Assembly (NCBI RefSeq): GCF_040120695.1
Contig: NZ_JBEEAC010000020.1
Span: 66,323-130,322 of the forward strand
Length of the DNA stretch: 64,000 bases
Reading direction: 5' to 3'
Source: Plantactinospora sp040120695
Lineage (GTDB): Bacteria; Actinomycetota; Actinomycetes; Mycobacteriales; Micromonosporaceae
In this document: positions 35,218 to 45,056 of the stretch, piece by piece
Position numbering within the stretch: the stretch's first letter is position 1
Layout of the letters: the number at the start of each line of letters is the position of its first letter
Notes under the pieces: model-generated
The model's database searches: none
Seen by the model: only the letters and a program-made list of their open reading frames with translations
Told to the model about the DNA's origin: nothing
Position numbers and translations under genes: made by a program

Positions 35218-35244
35218 GGTGGGCGCGGTCGGCTGAGGTAGGGC
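35207..35244 (+). repeat. Tandem duplication (about 19 bp) spanning the terC stop codon
   Basis: CGGTCGGCTGAGGTGGGCG is followed directly by CGGTCGGCTGAGGTAGGGCG. The first TGA ends terC; the second lies 19 nt on in another frame. Confidence 0.85.
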
Positions 35245-35275
35245 GCCGGAGCGGCAACTCAGAGGAGTGCGGCCT

Positions 35276-35320
35276 TCCCCCTTCCCCCTGCGGTCCGTCT
35301 GGACCGCAGGGGAAGGGCAC
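35276..35320. terminator. Bidirectional terminator hairpin
   Basis: CCTTCCCCCTGCGGTCC pairs with GGACCGCAGGGGAAGG (one bulged C) around a GTCT loop. It lies between the convergent terC and NlpC/P60 genes and could serve both. Confidence 0.8.
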
Positions 35321-35338
35321 GGCCGCGGGGCCAGCGGC

Positions 35339-36271
35339 TCAGGCCGGGAGTGAGTCGGTGACCCGGTGCGCGCCGACCAGGGTGGCGGTCCGGTCAGCGG
35401 GCATCGGTTCCTCCAGCACCCGCCGCTTGGTGTAGCAGGCGTGCAGCATCCGTCGGTCGCCGTCCGGGCCGGGACGGGCGGTGACGATGCCGATGTGGTG
35501 GACCCGCCGGCCCGGCCGGGCGAAGAAGTAGAGGTCGCCGGGGCGTTCCGCACCGAGCGGCACCGGAACCGTCGCCGCCGCCTGGTCGTCGGCGTCCCTG
35601 GGCAGGCGTACGCCGAAGCGCCGCCAGGCCAGGTGCACCAGGCCCGAGCAGTCGATGCCGTACGCCGAGACGCCGCCCCAGAGATAGACCACGTCCCGCA
35701 GTTGGCTGGCCACCGTGAGCACCTCGGTCGCGCTCGGTGGCTGGTTCGGCGCCGGGGCGAGGTGGGTGTCGGGCGCCCAGAGGGGCTGCTCCTGGTCGGG
35801 GACCCGGACCGGCCGCCAGCCGGCGCGGACCGGTCCCGCGCAGGTCAGCCGGGTACCCAGGATCACGTCGGGCAGCACCACCGCACCGAACGGTGCGTCG
35901 TGCAGCCGGGTGACCGTCGCCGAGACGACCAGGTCCGCCGGTGCCGGATCGGCCGGCGCGACGAGCTGGTCCAGCGGCAGCCAGCCCGGATAACCCCGAG
36001 GGTCGAGCCTGGCCGCCGGCTGCTCCACCGCGACGACCCGGACCCAACCGTCCGGCCGGACCTGCTCGACCAGCACCCGCTCGCCGAGCAGGAGCTGACT
36101 GAGCACGCAGTCGCCGACCCGCTGGTCGGCGCTCATCCCGGAGATCCAGCCGGCGATGTCGGTCCGGCGGGACAGGGCCGGTGCGTCCACCGGACGAACA
36201 GTCTCCGGGCCCGCCCACAGGGTGGCGACGGCGACCCGGACAACGGCCTCGTGCCCCGAGCGCACCGCCAT
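35339..36271 (-). CDS. C40-family NlpC/P60 peptidase (YkfC-like)
   Basis: The 310-residue protein has two SH3-like regions (about 1-185, with GERVLVEQVRPDGWVRV and GYPGWLPLDQL) and a C-terminal NlpC/P60 domain with catalytic Cys in YGIDCSGLVHLAW, His in VHHIGIV and a third polar residue in LHAC. No signal peptide is evident, matching cytoplasmic YkfC-type enzymes that cleave gamma-D-Glu-Lys/DAP bonds in murein peptides. The upstream dipeptide epimerase supports this. An AT-richer stretch at about 36300-36360 with CTTATTTTCATAGG (minus strand) may be a separate promoter. Confidence 0.88.
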   Translation of the reverse strand: MAVRSGHEAVVRVAVATLWAGPETVRPVDAPALSRRTDIAGWISGMSADQRVGDCVLSQLLLGERVLVEQVRPDGWVRVVAVEQPAARLDPRGYPGWLPLDQLVAPADPAPADLVVSATVTRLHDAPFGAVVLPDVILGTRLTCAGPVRAGWRPVRVPDQEQPLWAPDTHLAPAPNQPPSATEVLTVASQLRDVVYLWGGVSAYGIDCSGLVHLAWRRFGVRLPRDADDQAAATVPVPLGAERPGDLYFFARPGRRVHHIGIVTARPGPDGDRRMLHACYTKRRVLEEPMPADRTATLVGAHRVTDSLPA

Positions 36272-36399
36272 GTCAGTACCACCCGTCCTCGCCCGCTCCC
36301 GCCCGAAACCCTATGAAAATAAGCGCCGCCCTGCAACAAGCCTCTGAATGTTGCCTTCATGACCGGTGGGCGCGCGGCGGTCGGGCGCGAGAAGGGAGA

Positions 36400-36506
36400 C
36401 GTGACCGACGGCTGACGCGTGACGGGCGACGGGTGCGGATGACACGTGACGGGCGACGCGGGACGGGTGCGGGTGAGGCGTGACGGGTGATGGGTGACGG
36501 GCGGCG
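36400..36506. repeat. GTGACGGG(T/C)GA tandem repeats between NlpC/P60 and epimerase genes
   Basis: Units such as GTGACGGGCGACGGGTGCGG and GTGACGGGTGATGGGTGACG recur imperfectly across about 110 bp, ending at the epimerase stop. They separate two otherwise co-directional genes by 235 bp. Confidence 0.75.
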
Positions 36507-37601
36507 TCAGGGGGTGGGTGGTGGTGTCCCGTGCAGGCCGACGACGCCGAGACCGGGAGCGTCCGGCAGCACCACGGTGGCGTTCTCGTACCGGATACCG
36601 CCCTGCACCGGCGTCCAGGCCAGCCACCAGGCCGCGTCCAGGTCCGACACGGCGCTGGTGCCGTACGCGGCCACCAGGCTGGCCGCCGCGCCGATCCCGA
36701 TCTGACTCTCCATCATCGAGCCGACCAGCGTGCCGAGGCCGTGCGCGGCGGCCAGCTCCAGCAGCGCCCGGGCCGTCCCCAGTCCACCGCACTTGGCCAG
36801 CTTCACGTTCACCAGGTCGGCGGCCCGGCGCTGGATCACCTCGACCAGGTCGCGCAGCCCGTAGACCGACTCGTCGGCCAGGATCGGCACGTCCACCCGG
36901 TCGGCCACCCAGGCCAGCCCGGCGATGTCCCGGGCGTGCACCGGCTGCTCCACCAGCTCCACGTCGAGCCCGGCGTCGGAGACACCGCGGATCACCCGGA
37001 CCGCCTCCCGGGGCGTCCAGCCCTGGTTGGCGTCGAGCCGGATCCGGGCCTGCGGACCGGCGGCGGCGCGTACCGCCCGGACCCGGGCCAGGTCACCCGC
37101 GGGGTCCGTGCCGACCTTCACCTTCAGCACCTCGAAGCCGTCGGCGATCCGCTGCTTCGCGGTGCCGGCCAACTCGACCGCGTCCCCGGCGGAGAGGGTG
37201 ACGTCGGTGGCGACCCGGCGGGACGTCCCGCCGAGCAGCCGCACCAGCGGTATGCCGAGCCGCCGCGCCGCCAGGTCGTGCAGTGCGACGTCCACCGCAG
37301 CCTTCGCCGCCTCGTTGCCGGCCACCGCAGCCCGTACCTCCGCGCACCGGGCCACCAGGTCGTCCGGGTTCCGCCGGGTCAGCAGCGGGGCGAACACCTC
37401 CTCGACGCAGGCCCGGGCACCGCCGATCGACGCCCCGGTCACCTGCCACACCTGCGGTGCCTCGCCGAACCCGGACCGCCCGTCGGCATCGACCACCTCC
37501 ACCACCAGGGTCTCTACAGTGGAGGTACGGCGCAGTGCGGTCACGAACGGCGTGTGCAGCGGAGCGGAGAGCCGGTGGGTGCGTACCGAGGCGATCGACA
37601 T
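36507..37601 (-). CDS. Dipeptide epimerase (L-Ala-D/L-Glu epimerase-like, enolase superfamily)
   Basis: The 364-residue protein has the muconate-lactonising-type capping domain (residues 1-125) and a barrel with all catalytic positions: KVKVG (lysine pair, about 160), metal ligands in RLDANQGW, ELVEQPV and ILADESV, and the opposing lysine in VNVKLAKCGG. This set is typical of dipeptide epimerases that convert L-Ala-D-Glu from recycled murein to L-Ala-L-Glu. Neighbouring serine hydrolase and NlpC/P60 genes on the same strand fit murein peptide salvage. It begins 24 bp after the hydrolase stop. Confidence 0.9.
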   Translation of the reverse strand: MSIASVRTHRLSAPLHTPFVTALRRTSTVETLVVEVVDADGRSGFGEAPQVWQVTGASIGGARACVEEVFAPLLTRRNPDDLVARCAEVRAAVAGNEAAKAAVDVALHDLAARRLGIPLVRLLGGTSRRVATDVTLSAGDAVELAGTAKQRIADGFEVLKVKVGTDPAGDLARVRAVRAAAGPQARIRLDANQGWTPREAVRVIRGVSDAGLDVELVEQPVHARDIAGLAWVADRVDVPILADESVYGLRDLVEVIQRRAADLVNVKLAKCGGLGTARALLELAAAHGLGTLVGSMMESQIGIGAAASLVAAYGTSAVSDLDAAWWLAWTPVQGGIRYENATVVLPDAPGLGVVGLHGTPPPTP

Positions 37602-37625
37602 GCAGGCACCATATCGACCGTCAGA

Positions 37626-38483
37626 TCAGCGGACGGTCCCCAGACCGTGCCGGGCCGCCCAGACCAGGGCAGACACCCGGGCGACGAGGCGGCGTGCCCG
37701 CTCGTCCCGGTCGTCGGACGGCCCGGCGGCACCGTCCGGCGGCGCACTGGTGCAGACCACCACGGCGTACGGGGGCGCGTCGTCCGGGAAGACCACTCCG
37801 GCGCCGTGCCGGACGCCGCGTACCCAGCCGTTCTTGTGCGCGATCCGGGTCCCCGGCGGCAGCCCGGCGGCCAGGTCCTCGCCGCGCTCCTGGCCGAGCA
37901 GCACGTCCAGCATCGCCGCGCAGGTGTCGGGGGAGGCCAGCCGGGACCGGACGATCCCGCCGAACAGCCCGGTCAGGTCGGCGGCGGTGACCTGGTTGTC
38001 GAGGCCGGCGTCCCGGGCGGCGAAGTCCTCGATGCCCCGCTCGGTGCGGCTGTGCCGGGCACCGCTGTCCGCCCAGACCTTGGCGACGGCGGGCAGCCCG
38101 ACCTGCCCCAGCACCAGGTTGGTGGCGAGGTTGCTGGACCGGACGATCATGCGTTCGGCGAGCCAGCCCAGCGGCGCGGTGCCGCCGAGCCGGGCCCAGA
38201 CCGCCTCGTCGTTGTCGTACTCCGCGGCGCAGGAGAACCGGCCCGCACCCGGTCGGGCCGAGTCGAATTCGTTGACCACCGGTACCGCCGCGTTCAGGTC
38301 CACCGCGCCGGCCTCGGCGGCCCGGTACAGCGCGGCGAGTACCGCCACCTTCATGGTGCTGGCCGCGTAGTGCGGAACGTCCGGCAGCCGGGTGTACGCG
38401 GGCGGGCGGCCGAGCCGCCCCGCGTAGACCGAGACGGTACCGGCGACGGCGGCGAGTTCGGTGTCGAGTGCTTCCCAGGGCAT
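37626..38483 (-). CDS. Serine hydrolase, class A beta-lactamase-like
   Basis: The 285-residue protein has a class A beta-lactamase fold: HYAASTMKVAVLAALY with the SxxK serine, RSSNLATNLVLG in place of SDN, and AHKNGWVRGVRHGAG in place of KTG. An acidic residue corresponding to Glu166 is not obvious, so true beta-lactamase activity is doubtful; D-peptide or ester hydrolysis is more likely. No signal peptide is present. It is the first gene of a minus-strand operon with the epimerase and probably the NlpC/P60 peptidase. Confidence 0.85.
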   Translation of the reverse strand: MPWEALDTELAAVAGTVSVYAGRLGRPPAYTRLPDVPHYAASTMKVAVLAALYRAAEAGAVDLNAAVPVVNEFDSARPGAGRFSCAAEYDNDEAVWARLGGTAPLGWLAERMIVRSSNLATNLVLGQVGLPAVAKVWADSGARHSRTERGIEDFAARDAGLDNQVTAADLTGLFGGIVRSRLASPDTCAAMLDVLLGQERGEDLAAGLPPGTRIAHKNGWVRGVRHGAGVVFPDDAPPYAVVVCTSAPPDGAAGPSDDRDERARRLVARVSALVWAARHGLGTVR

Positions 38484-38504
38484 CTGGGCAGCGTACGACC
38501 TGAC

Positions 38505-40373
<1,869 letters not shown>

Positions 40374-40507
40374 GCGCTCCATCCTCCCGCCCGCGTGATC
40401 CGGGCCGACGTCCGGGTTCCCCCTGAGTCGACCCCCGTCTCCGCGGGAATCCCTGTGCCGGCCGACCGCGTGGCTGGCATGCTGGCCGTGGTGTTCGGGG
40501 GGCGGGC

Positions 40508-41989
40508 GTGCATGACGTGTTGACGGTGGTGCGGGAGTTGCCACCGGTGCTGGTCTACCTGGCCGCCGCGCTGCTGGTGGCCGCCGAGACGGCCGTGATC
40601 GTCGGCCTGGTGATGCCGGCCGAGGCGACCCTGCTGCTGGTCGGCTTCCTCGCGTACACCGGACTGCTGCGGCTCGGCCCGGCGCTGGTGGTGATGGTTG
40701 TCGCAGCGGCCCTCGGCGACACGCTGGCGTTCCGCAGCGGCCGGCGGCACGGCCCCCGGTTGCGGGCGGGCCGCTGGGGGAGCCGGATCGGGGCACGGCG
40801 CTGGGTGAGGGCCGACGCGATGCTGGCCCGGTTGGGTGGGCGCGGTGTCTTCGCGGCCCGCTGGGTCGCCTTCGCCCGGACCCTGGTGCCCCGGCTGGCC
40901 GGCAGCGCCGGGATGCCGTACCGGCGGTTCGGGCCGTGGAACCTGGCCGGGGTGGTGACCTGGGTCGGCAGCTCGGTGCTGGCCGGCTATCTGGCCGGGG
41001 AGTCCTACGAGACGGTCTCCCAGCGCCTCGGCAGGGCGACCGGCGCCGTACTGCTGCTGATCGTCTTCATCGTGGCCATCGTGCTGGTCGGCCGCTGGCT
41101 CGGCCGCAACCCGGATCCGGTCCGCTCGCTGCTGTCCCGGGCCGTCGCCCGGCCGCCGCTGCGCTGGCTGGCCCGGCGGTACGGGGTGCTGTTCTTCGTG
41201 CTGTCGATGCACATCGGGCCGGGCTGGACGCTGCTGGCGAACCTGGCCGCCGGGTTGGCGCTGCTCTTCGTCACCGGGCTGGCCCTGGCCTGGCTGCTCG
41301 ACCTGGTGATCACGCACAGCGGGCTGTCGGTGGTCGACAGCGCGATAGCGGAGTGGTTCGCGTCCCGGCGTACCGACGGGGTGGCCGAGCTGGCGCACGC
41401 GGCGATCGGCGCGCTGCGCGGGCCGGTGCTGATCCTGGTGGTGGCGCTGGCCGCCGCGGTGGTCGGCTGGCGTACCCGACCGTGGCGGGTCGACCTGCTC
41501 AGCGTGCTCGGTACGGTCGGCGCCTTCGTACCGCTGCTGGTGCTGGTCCTGGTCACCGACGTGACCGGGCCGACCAGCAGCGCACCCGTCCGGCTGCTGC
41601 CGGCCCAGAACGCGGTGGTCGCGGCGAGCTTCTGTACGCTCGCCTGGCTGCTGGCCCGGCAGAGCCGCTGGCCGATGGCGGTGGCGGCCTGGACGGTGGC
41701 GGCGGTCGGGGTGGTGACCATCGGTGCGGCCCGGCTCTACGTCGGCTGGAGTTCGGCGAGCGAGACGGTCACCTCGGTGCTGCTCGGGGTGCTCTGGACC
41801 GCGGTCTTCATCGTCGCCTGGGCGAGCCGGGACCGCGCGGTGCGGGCCGCCGGGACCTCGGCCGGGCCGCTGAAGGAAGACCGGGTCCAGCCGTCGAAGG
41901 GCGAGCCCCGGACGCCCACGGGCGAGCCCCGGACACCGATGGGCGAGGCAGAGCCGCCGATGGGCGAGGCCCGGTCACCGGTGGGCTAG
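40508..41989 (+). CDS. DedA-family membrane protein fused to a degenerate PAP2-like domain
   Basis: The 493-residue protein has an N-terminal DedA/VTT domain (1-about 200; GLVMPAEATLLLVGF, FAARWVAFARTLVPRLAG, GMPYRRFGPWNLAG) and a C-terminal multi-pass region (about 225-445) with the layout of PAP2 phosphatases. The PAP2 catalytic motifs are not intact: the PSGH position reads PAQN and the SRxxxxxHxxxD position reads ARLYVGWSSASE. DedA proteins move lipids such as undecaprenyl phosphate across the membrane. The tail carries four GEPRTP-like octapeptide repeats. The start is GTG 40508; a 19-bp repeat spans the stop. Confidence 0.82.
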   Translation: MHDVLTVVRELPPVLVYLAAALLVAAETAVIVGLVMPAEATLLLVGFLAYTGLLRLGPALVVMVVAAALGDTLAFRSGRRHGPRLRAGRWGSRIGARRWVRADAMLARLGGRGVFAARWVAFARTLVPRLAGSAGMPYRRFGPWNLAGVVTWVGSSVLAGYLAGESYETVSQRLGRATGAVLLLIVFIVAIVLVGRWLGRNPDPVRSLLSRAVARPPLRWLARRYGVLFFVLSMHIGPGWTLLANLAAGLALLFVTGLALAWLLDLVITHSGLSVVDSAIAEWFASRRTDGVAELAHAAIGALRGPVLILVVALAAAVVGWRTRPWRVDLLSVLGTVGAFVPLLVLVLVTDVTGPTSSAPVRLLPAQNAVVAASFCTLAWLLARQSRWPMAVAAWTVAAVGVVTIGAARLYVGWSSASETVTSVLLGVLWTAVFIVAWASRDRAVRAAGTSAGPLKEDRVQPSKGEPRTPTGEPRTPMGEAEPPMGEARSPVG

Positions 41990-42046
41990 GTCCGCCACCG
42001 TGGGCTAGGTCCGCCCACCGTGGGCCAGGTCCGCCACCAGTGGACG
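41981..42046 (+). repeat. 19-bp tandem repeats spanning the stop codon of the DedA-PAP2 gene
   Basis: GTGGGCTAGGTCCGCCACC is repeated about three times with small changes. The first TAG ends the gene; a second TAG lies 19 nt further in a different frame. Confidence 0.85.
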
Positions 42047-42122
42047 AGCCACCGTGGTGGTCGATGTCCCCTGAGCGGCCGGCGTGCCTGTTATGGTGCG
42101 GCCGGGAAACTGGGGGGACTGG

Positions 42123-42980
42123 ATGACTGACTGGCTACGCAGGACGGGACTGCTGTCCGGGGTGGTGGTCCTGACGCTGGCCGCCGTGGGTGCCTGTGCC
42201 AACGGCGAGCCGGGCGGCGACGGCACCACCGTCGTCGCGGAGGTGGACCCGTCCGCCGTCGCGCAGCCGGGTGCGGCCGACGAGCCGACGACCGAGCCGG
42301 AGCCGCCGGCCGTGGCGGGGCTCGGCGTCCGGCCGACCCCTTCGGCGACGCCGAAGCGCACCCCCAGCAAGAAGCCGGGGCCGCGCAAGGTCCCGAAGCC
42401 GCCGACCGAGACGAAGCTGCCCCCGCCGCCGCCGAAGCCCGAGGCCGGCTGCACCAAGCCGCGCTACGAGGGCAGCCAGGCCAGCCGGGCCCAGGTCAAG
42501 CAGGCACTGACCGAGGCGGCCGGCCGAATCTACTGGCCGAACTCGGCTCCGGACATCCGGGTGCCGGTCGACCTGGTCAAGGCGACCGCCTGGCAGGAGA
42601 GCGGCTGGCAGTCGAACATCATCGCCTGCGACGGCGGGGTGGGGCTGATGCAGGTCATGCCGGACACCGCGGCCTTCGTCAACCAGCGTTTCGACCAGTC
42701 GTACGACATCGACGCCTATCGGGACAACGCCACGCTCGGCGCGAACTACCTGGCCTGGCTGATCAAGTACATCGGCGACGCCTTCTTCGAGAGCGACTAC
42801 GGGGTCTCCGCCGAGGACTGCGGCAGCGCACTCAACTCCTGCCTGCTCAACGCGGTGATCTCGGCGTACAACTTCGGGCCGGGTGCGGTGGTGACCGACG
42901 ACGGGTTGAAGATCCCCAACCCGCAGTACGTCCGGAACGTTCGCGCGTTGATGACGGAGTGTGAGTGTCTGGCCTTCTGA
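42123..42980 (+). CDS. Lytic transglycosylase-like (SLT) lipoprotein
   Basis: The 285-residue protein has a lipoprotein signal ending LAAVGAC, a long Pro-rich linker (about 45-115), and a C-terminal SLT/lysozyme-like domain. Catalytic Glu lies in ATAWQESGWQSN, followed by GVGLMQVMPDTAAFV, NATLGANYLAWL and the closing AYNFGPG. It should cleave glycan strands of peptidoglycan outside the membrane. ATG 42123 follows GGGGGGACTGG. Four extra cysteines may form disulfides. The next gene encodes a peptidoglycan amidase. Confidence 0.9.
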   Translation: MTDWLRRTGLLSGVVVLTLAAVGACANGEPGGDGTTVVAEVDPSAVAQPGAADEPTTEPEPPAVAGLGVRPTPSATPKRTPSKKPGPRKVPKPPTETKLPPPPPKPEAGCTKPRYEGSQASRAQVKQALTEAAGRIYWPNSAPDIRVPVDLVKATAWQESGWQSNIIACDGGVGLMQVMPDTAAFVNQRFDQSYDIDAYRDNATLGANYLAWLIKYIGDAFFESDYGVSAEDCGSALNSCLLNAVISAYNFGPGAVVTDDGLKIPNPQYVRNVRALMTECECLAF

Positions 42981-43130
42981 GGTCGTCGGCCGGCTAGCCG
43001 TCCCTTCCCAACCTCGGATGGGTTGACCATTGCTTTTGGTCAGATTGGCAGCTTGGACGACTGGACTCCGATCGATGTCGCGGATACGGTCAGTAGTGAA
43101 CACCTGCCTCCGAGTAGGGGGGACTGATCG

Positions 43131-44000
43131 ATGCGATTGCTGTGGCTCGCCGACGTGCTCCGGTCCGCCGGTCTGACGGTCCACGAGGTCGGCGGTTGGC
43201 GAAGTCGAGGCTCCACGTCCTTCGATCCACACGGGATCATGTGCCACGAGACCCGCGGCTCCCTGCACTCCACCGACGCCGGTGAGATCTACGTCCTGCT
43301 CAACGGCTCCGCGACGGCACCGCCGCCGATCGCCCAGCTCTACCTCTCCCGTACCGGGCACTGGCACGTGATCGCCTCCGGCCGGTGCAACCACGTCCGG
43401 GTCGGCTGGGCCGGGCCGTTCAAGGGGGTCGGCAACTCCGGCCTGGTCGGCATCGAGGCGCAGCACGCGCTCGGCGAGCCGTGGACCGCCCGGCAGTACG
43501 ACTCCTACGTGCGCGGCGTCGCGGCGCTGCGCGACCGTACCGGTTGGGGGATCGCCGGCCACAAGGAACACCAGCCGGGTGGCTACGGCCACTCCAGCGT
43601 CAAGACGGACCCGAGCTTCAACATGAACCAGTTCCGGCGCGACGTCGCCGCATCGTCCGGAGGGGAGAACATCATGCCGGCACTGTCCGACAGGGAGCAG
43701 GAGCAACTCTTCAAGTACGCGAAGGACGTCAACTACATCCTCTGGCAGGGCGCGCAGAAACCGGACGGCAGCGGCCGTACCGACATCCGGCAGCACTTCT
43801 ACAACATCGAGGGGATGCTGACCGAGGTCAAGGCGAACCAGATGACCATGCTCGGCAAGGACTGGGTCAACGAGCAGGAGATCATCGACGGGGTGCTCGC
43901 CGGGCTGGGCTCCAAGGACCTCGACGACGCGGCGGCCGCGCTGCGGGCGGTGTTCGGCGACCGGGTCGAGGAACTGGCCGCCAAGCTCACGGCGACCTGA
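43131..44000 (+). CDS. N-acetylmuramoyl-L-alanine amidase, phage-endolysin-like
   Basis: The 289-residue protein has an amidase_2/PGRP domain (about 15-180): GIMCHETRGSLHSTDAGEI with the first zinc His, GNSGLVGIEAQHA, and GIAGHKEHQPGGYGHSSVKTDPS with the second His and catalytic lysine. It has no signal peptide, as in phage lysins of actinobacteriophages, which it resembles. The C-terminal 100 residues are helical and acidic. No holin or other phage gene adjoins it, so it is an isolated, possibly domesticated lysin. ATG 43131 lies behind GGGGGGACTGATCG. Confidence 0.82.
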   Translation: MRLLWLADVLRSAGLTVHEVGGWRSRGSTSFDPHGIMCHETRGSLHSTDAGEIYVLLNGSATAPPPIAQLYLSRTGHWHVIASGRCNHVRVGWAGPFKGVGNSGLVGIEAQHALGEPWTARQYDSYVRGVAALRDRTGWGIAGHKEHQPGGYGHSSVKTDPSFNMNQFRRDVAASSGGENIMPALSDREQEQLFKYAKDVNYILWQGAQKPDGSGRTDIRQHFYNIEGMLTEVKANQMTMLGKDWVNEQEIIDGVLAGLGSKDLDDAAAALRAVFGDRVEELAAKLTAT

Positions 44001-44048
44001 GGGTCTGTCCACCCCGGCGGCGCGGTCGGTAGCTGCCCGGCGCCCCGG

Positions 44049-44330
44049 TCAGCCGATGGTGCGGCGGCGCAACCAGGCGCCCTCGGCGGGCAGTCGAAGT
44101 AGTCGGTGCGGTGGTTCTGCGCGAGGTCGGGCAGGAAGGTCCCGGTCCCGATCGTGCGCGGCACGCGTACCGGCCGGTTGTCCAGGGCGCGTTTCACGAA
44201 GTGTCACTCGCGGGGTGCACGGTGTGCGGCCCGTGGATCGCACCGGCCCGCAGCAGGATGGTCGGCAGGACCGCCCCGGCGGCGAGCAGATCCCGCTCCA
44301 TGGCCGCCTTGCCGGCGATCGGGCGAACGA
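44049..44330 (-). pseudogene. NAD-dependent epimerase/dehydratase fragment with frameshifts
   Basis: Three frames on the minus strand give consecutive pieces of the C-terminal third of an extended SDR epimerase: GKAAMERDLLAAG, then ILLRAGAIHGPH, then FVKRALDNRPVRVPRTIG, and finally PAEGAWLRRRTIG before a stop. At least two frameshifts separate them and the N-terminal two-thirds is absent. It is therefore a decayed remnant, abutting the operator of the ArsR-type gene. Confidence 0.6.
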
Positions 44331-44341
44331 CCGGCGAAGCT

Positions 44342-44391
44342 ATCCGCAACGGCGATTGCGCAACATGTCTTGCGCAATTGCTGTTGCGTAT
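44342..44391 (+). promoter_or_regulatory. Phased TTGCGCAA operator sites before the ArsR-type gene
   Basis: TTGCGCAA occurs at 44356-44363 and 44370-44377, TTGCGTAT at 44384-44391, and a weaker ATCCGCAA at 44342-44349, all exactly 14 bp apart. The last lies 15 bp before the regulator's ATG. This looks like an array of operator sites for autoregulation by the adjacent winged-helix protein. Confidence 0.65.
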
Positions 44392-44405
44392 GACAGCGTG
44401 GGCGC

Positions 44406-44978
44406 ATGAGCAGAGAAATCCGTCAGGTCACCGACTCCCGAGTGCTGGCCGCCATGTCCCATCCGCTCCGCCGCCGCCTGATGGACGTGTTCAAGGTTTA
44501 CGGCCCGGCCACGGCCAGCGCGCTGGCCGAGCGCACCGGGCAGGCGGTCGCGAACGTCAGCCATCACCTGAAGGTGCTCGCCGCCGCCAACCTGGTCGAG
44601 GAGGCACCGGAACTAGCCCGGGACCGCCGGGAGCGGTGGTGGCGGCTCGTCTCGGCCGGGCTGCGTTGGTCCAGCGCCGACTTCGCCGACGACCCGTCCC
44701 GGGAGGCCGTACAGCAGGCCGCCGTGTCGCTGAACCTGGACCGTCAGGTCGGGCTGGTCCGGGACTGGCACGCCGCCGGCGACGACCAGCGGGCCATCTG
44801 GGGAGACGCGGCGTTCTCCACCGACCGCTGGCTGCGGTTCACCCCCGCCGAACTGGCGGAGTTCGAAACCGAACTGCTCGCACTGCTCTCCCGGTGGGGC
44901 GACCGCGAGCTCCCCGACGACGGGCAGCCCCGCGAGCCGGTCTTCTTCTTCGCCCACAGCATCCCGGCCCAGCCCTGA
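44406..44978 (+). CDS. ArsR-type winged-helix transcriptional regulator
   Basis: The 190-residue protein has an N-terminal winged helix: RVLAAMSHPLRRRLMDVF, the recognition region TASALAERTGQAVANVSHHL and KVLAAANLVEEAPE. The remaining 110 residues are of the long HTH_20-type ArsR form, with no metal-binding Cys pair, so sensing of an organic ligand is more likely. Upstream TTGCGCAA repeats are probable operators. The MFS exporter gene follows 78 bp downstream, a common regulator-transporter pairing. A 16-bp repeat including the stop codon lies between them. Confidence 0.85.
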   Translation: MSREIRQVTDSRVLAAMSHPLRRRLMDVFKVYGPATASALAERTGQAVANVSHHLKVLAAANLVEEAPELARDRRERWWRLVSAGLRWSSADFADDPSREAVQQAAVSLNLDRQVGLVRDWHAAGDDQRAIWGDAAFSTDRWLRFTPAELAEFETELLALLSRWGDRELPDDGQPREPVFFFAHSIPAQP

Positions 44979-45022
44979 ACCAGCCCACCCCTGAGCCAGC
45001 CCAGCCCTGAGCCAGCCCAGCC
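44970..45022 (+). repeat. 16-bp tandem repeats spanning the ArsR-type stop codon
   Basis: AGCCCTGAGCCAGCCC is present about three times. Each unit has a TGA (at 44976, 44992 and 45008), the first being the stop codon; 16-nt spacing places them in different frames. Confidence 0.85.
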
Positions 45023-45056
45023 GGCCCGGTACGGGCGAGCGAGACGCGGAGAAGAG

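Noticed and set aside
43131..44000. A prophage, suggested by the lysin-like amidase and the holin-like protein at 53512.
   Set aside because: No capsid, tail, terminase or integrase gene is present, and the two genes are 9.5 kb apart among core genes; holin-III-type proteins are common in actinobacterial chromosomes.
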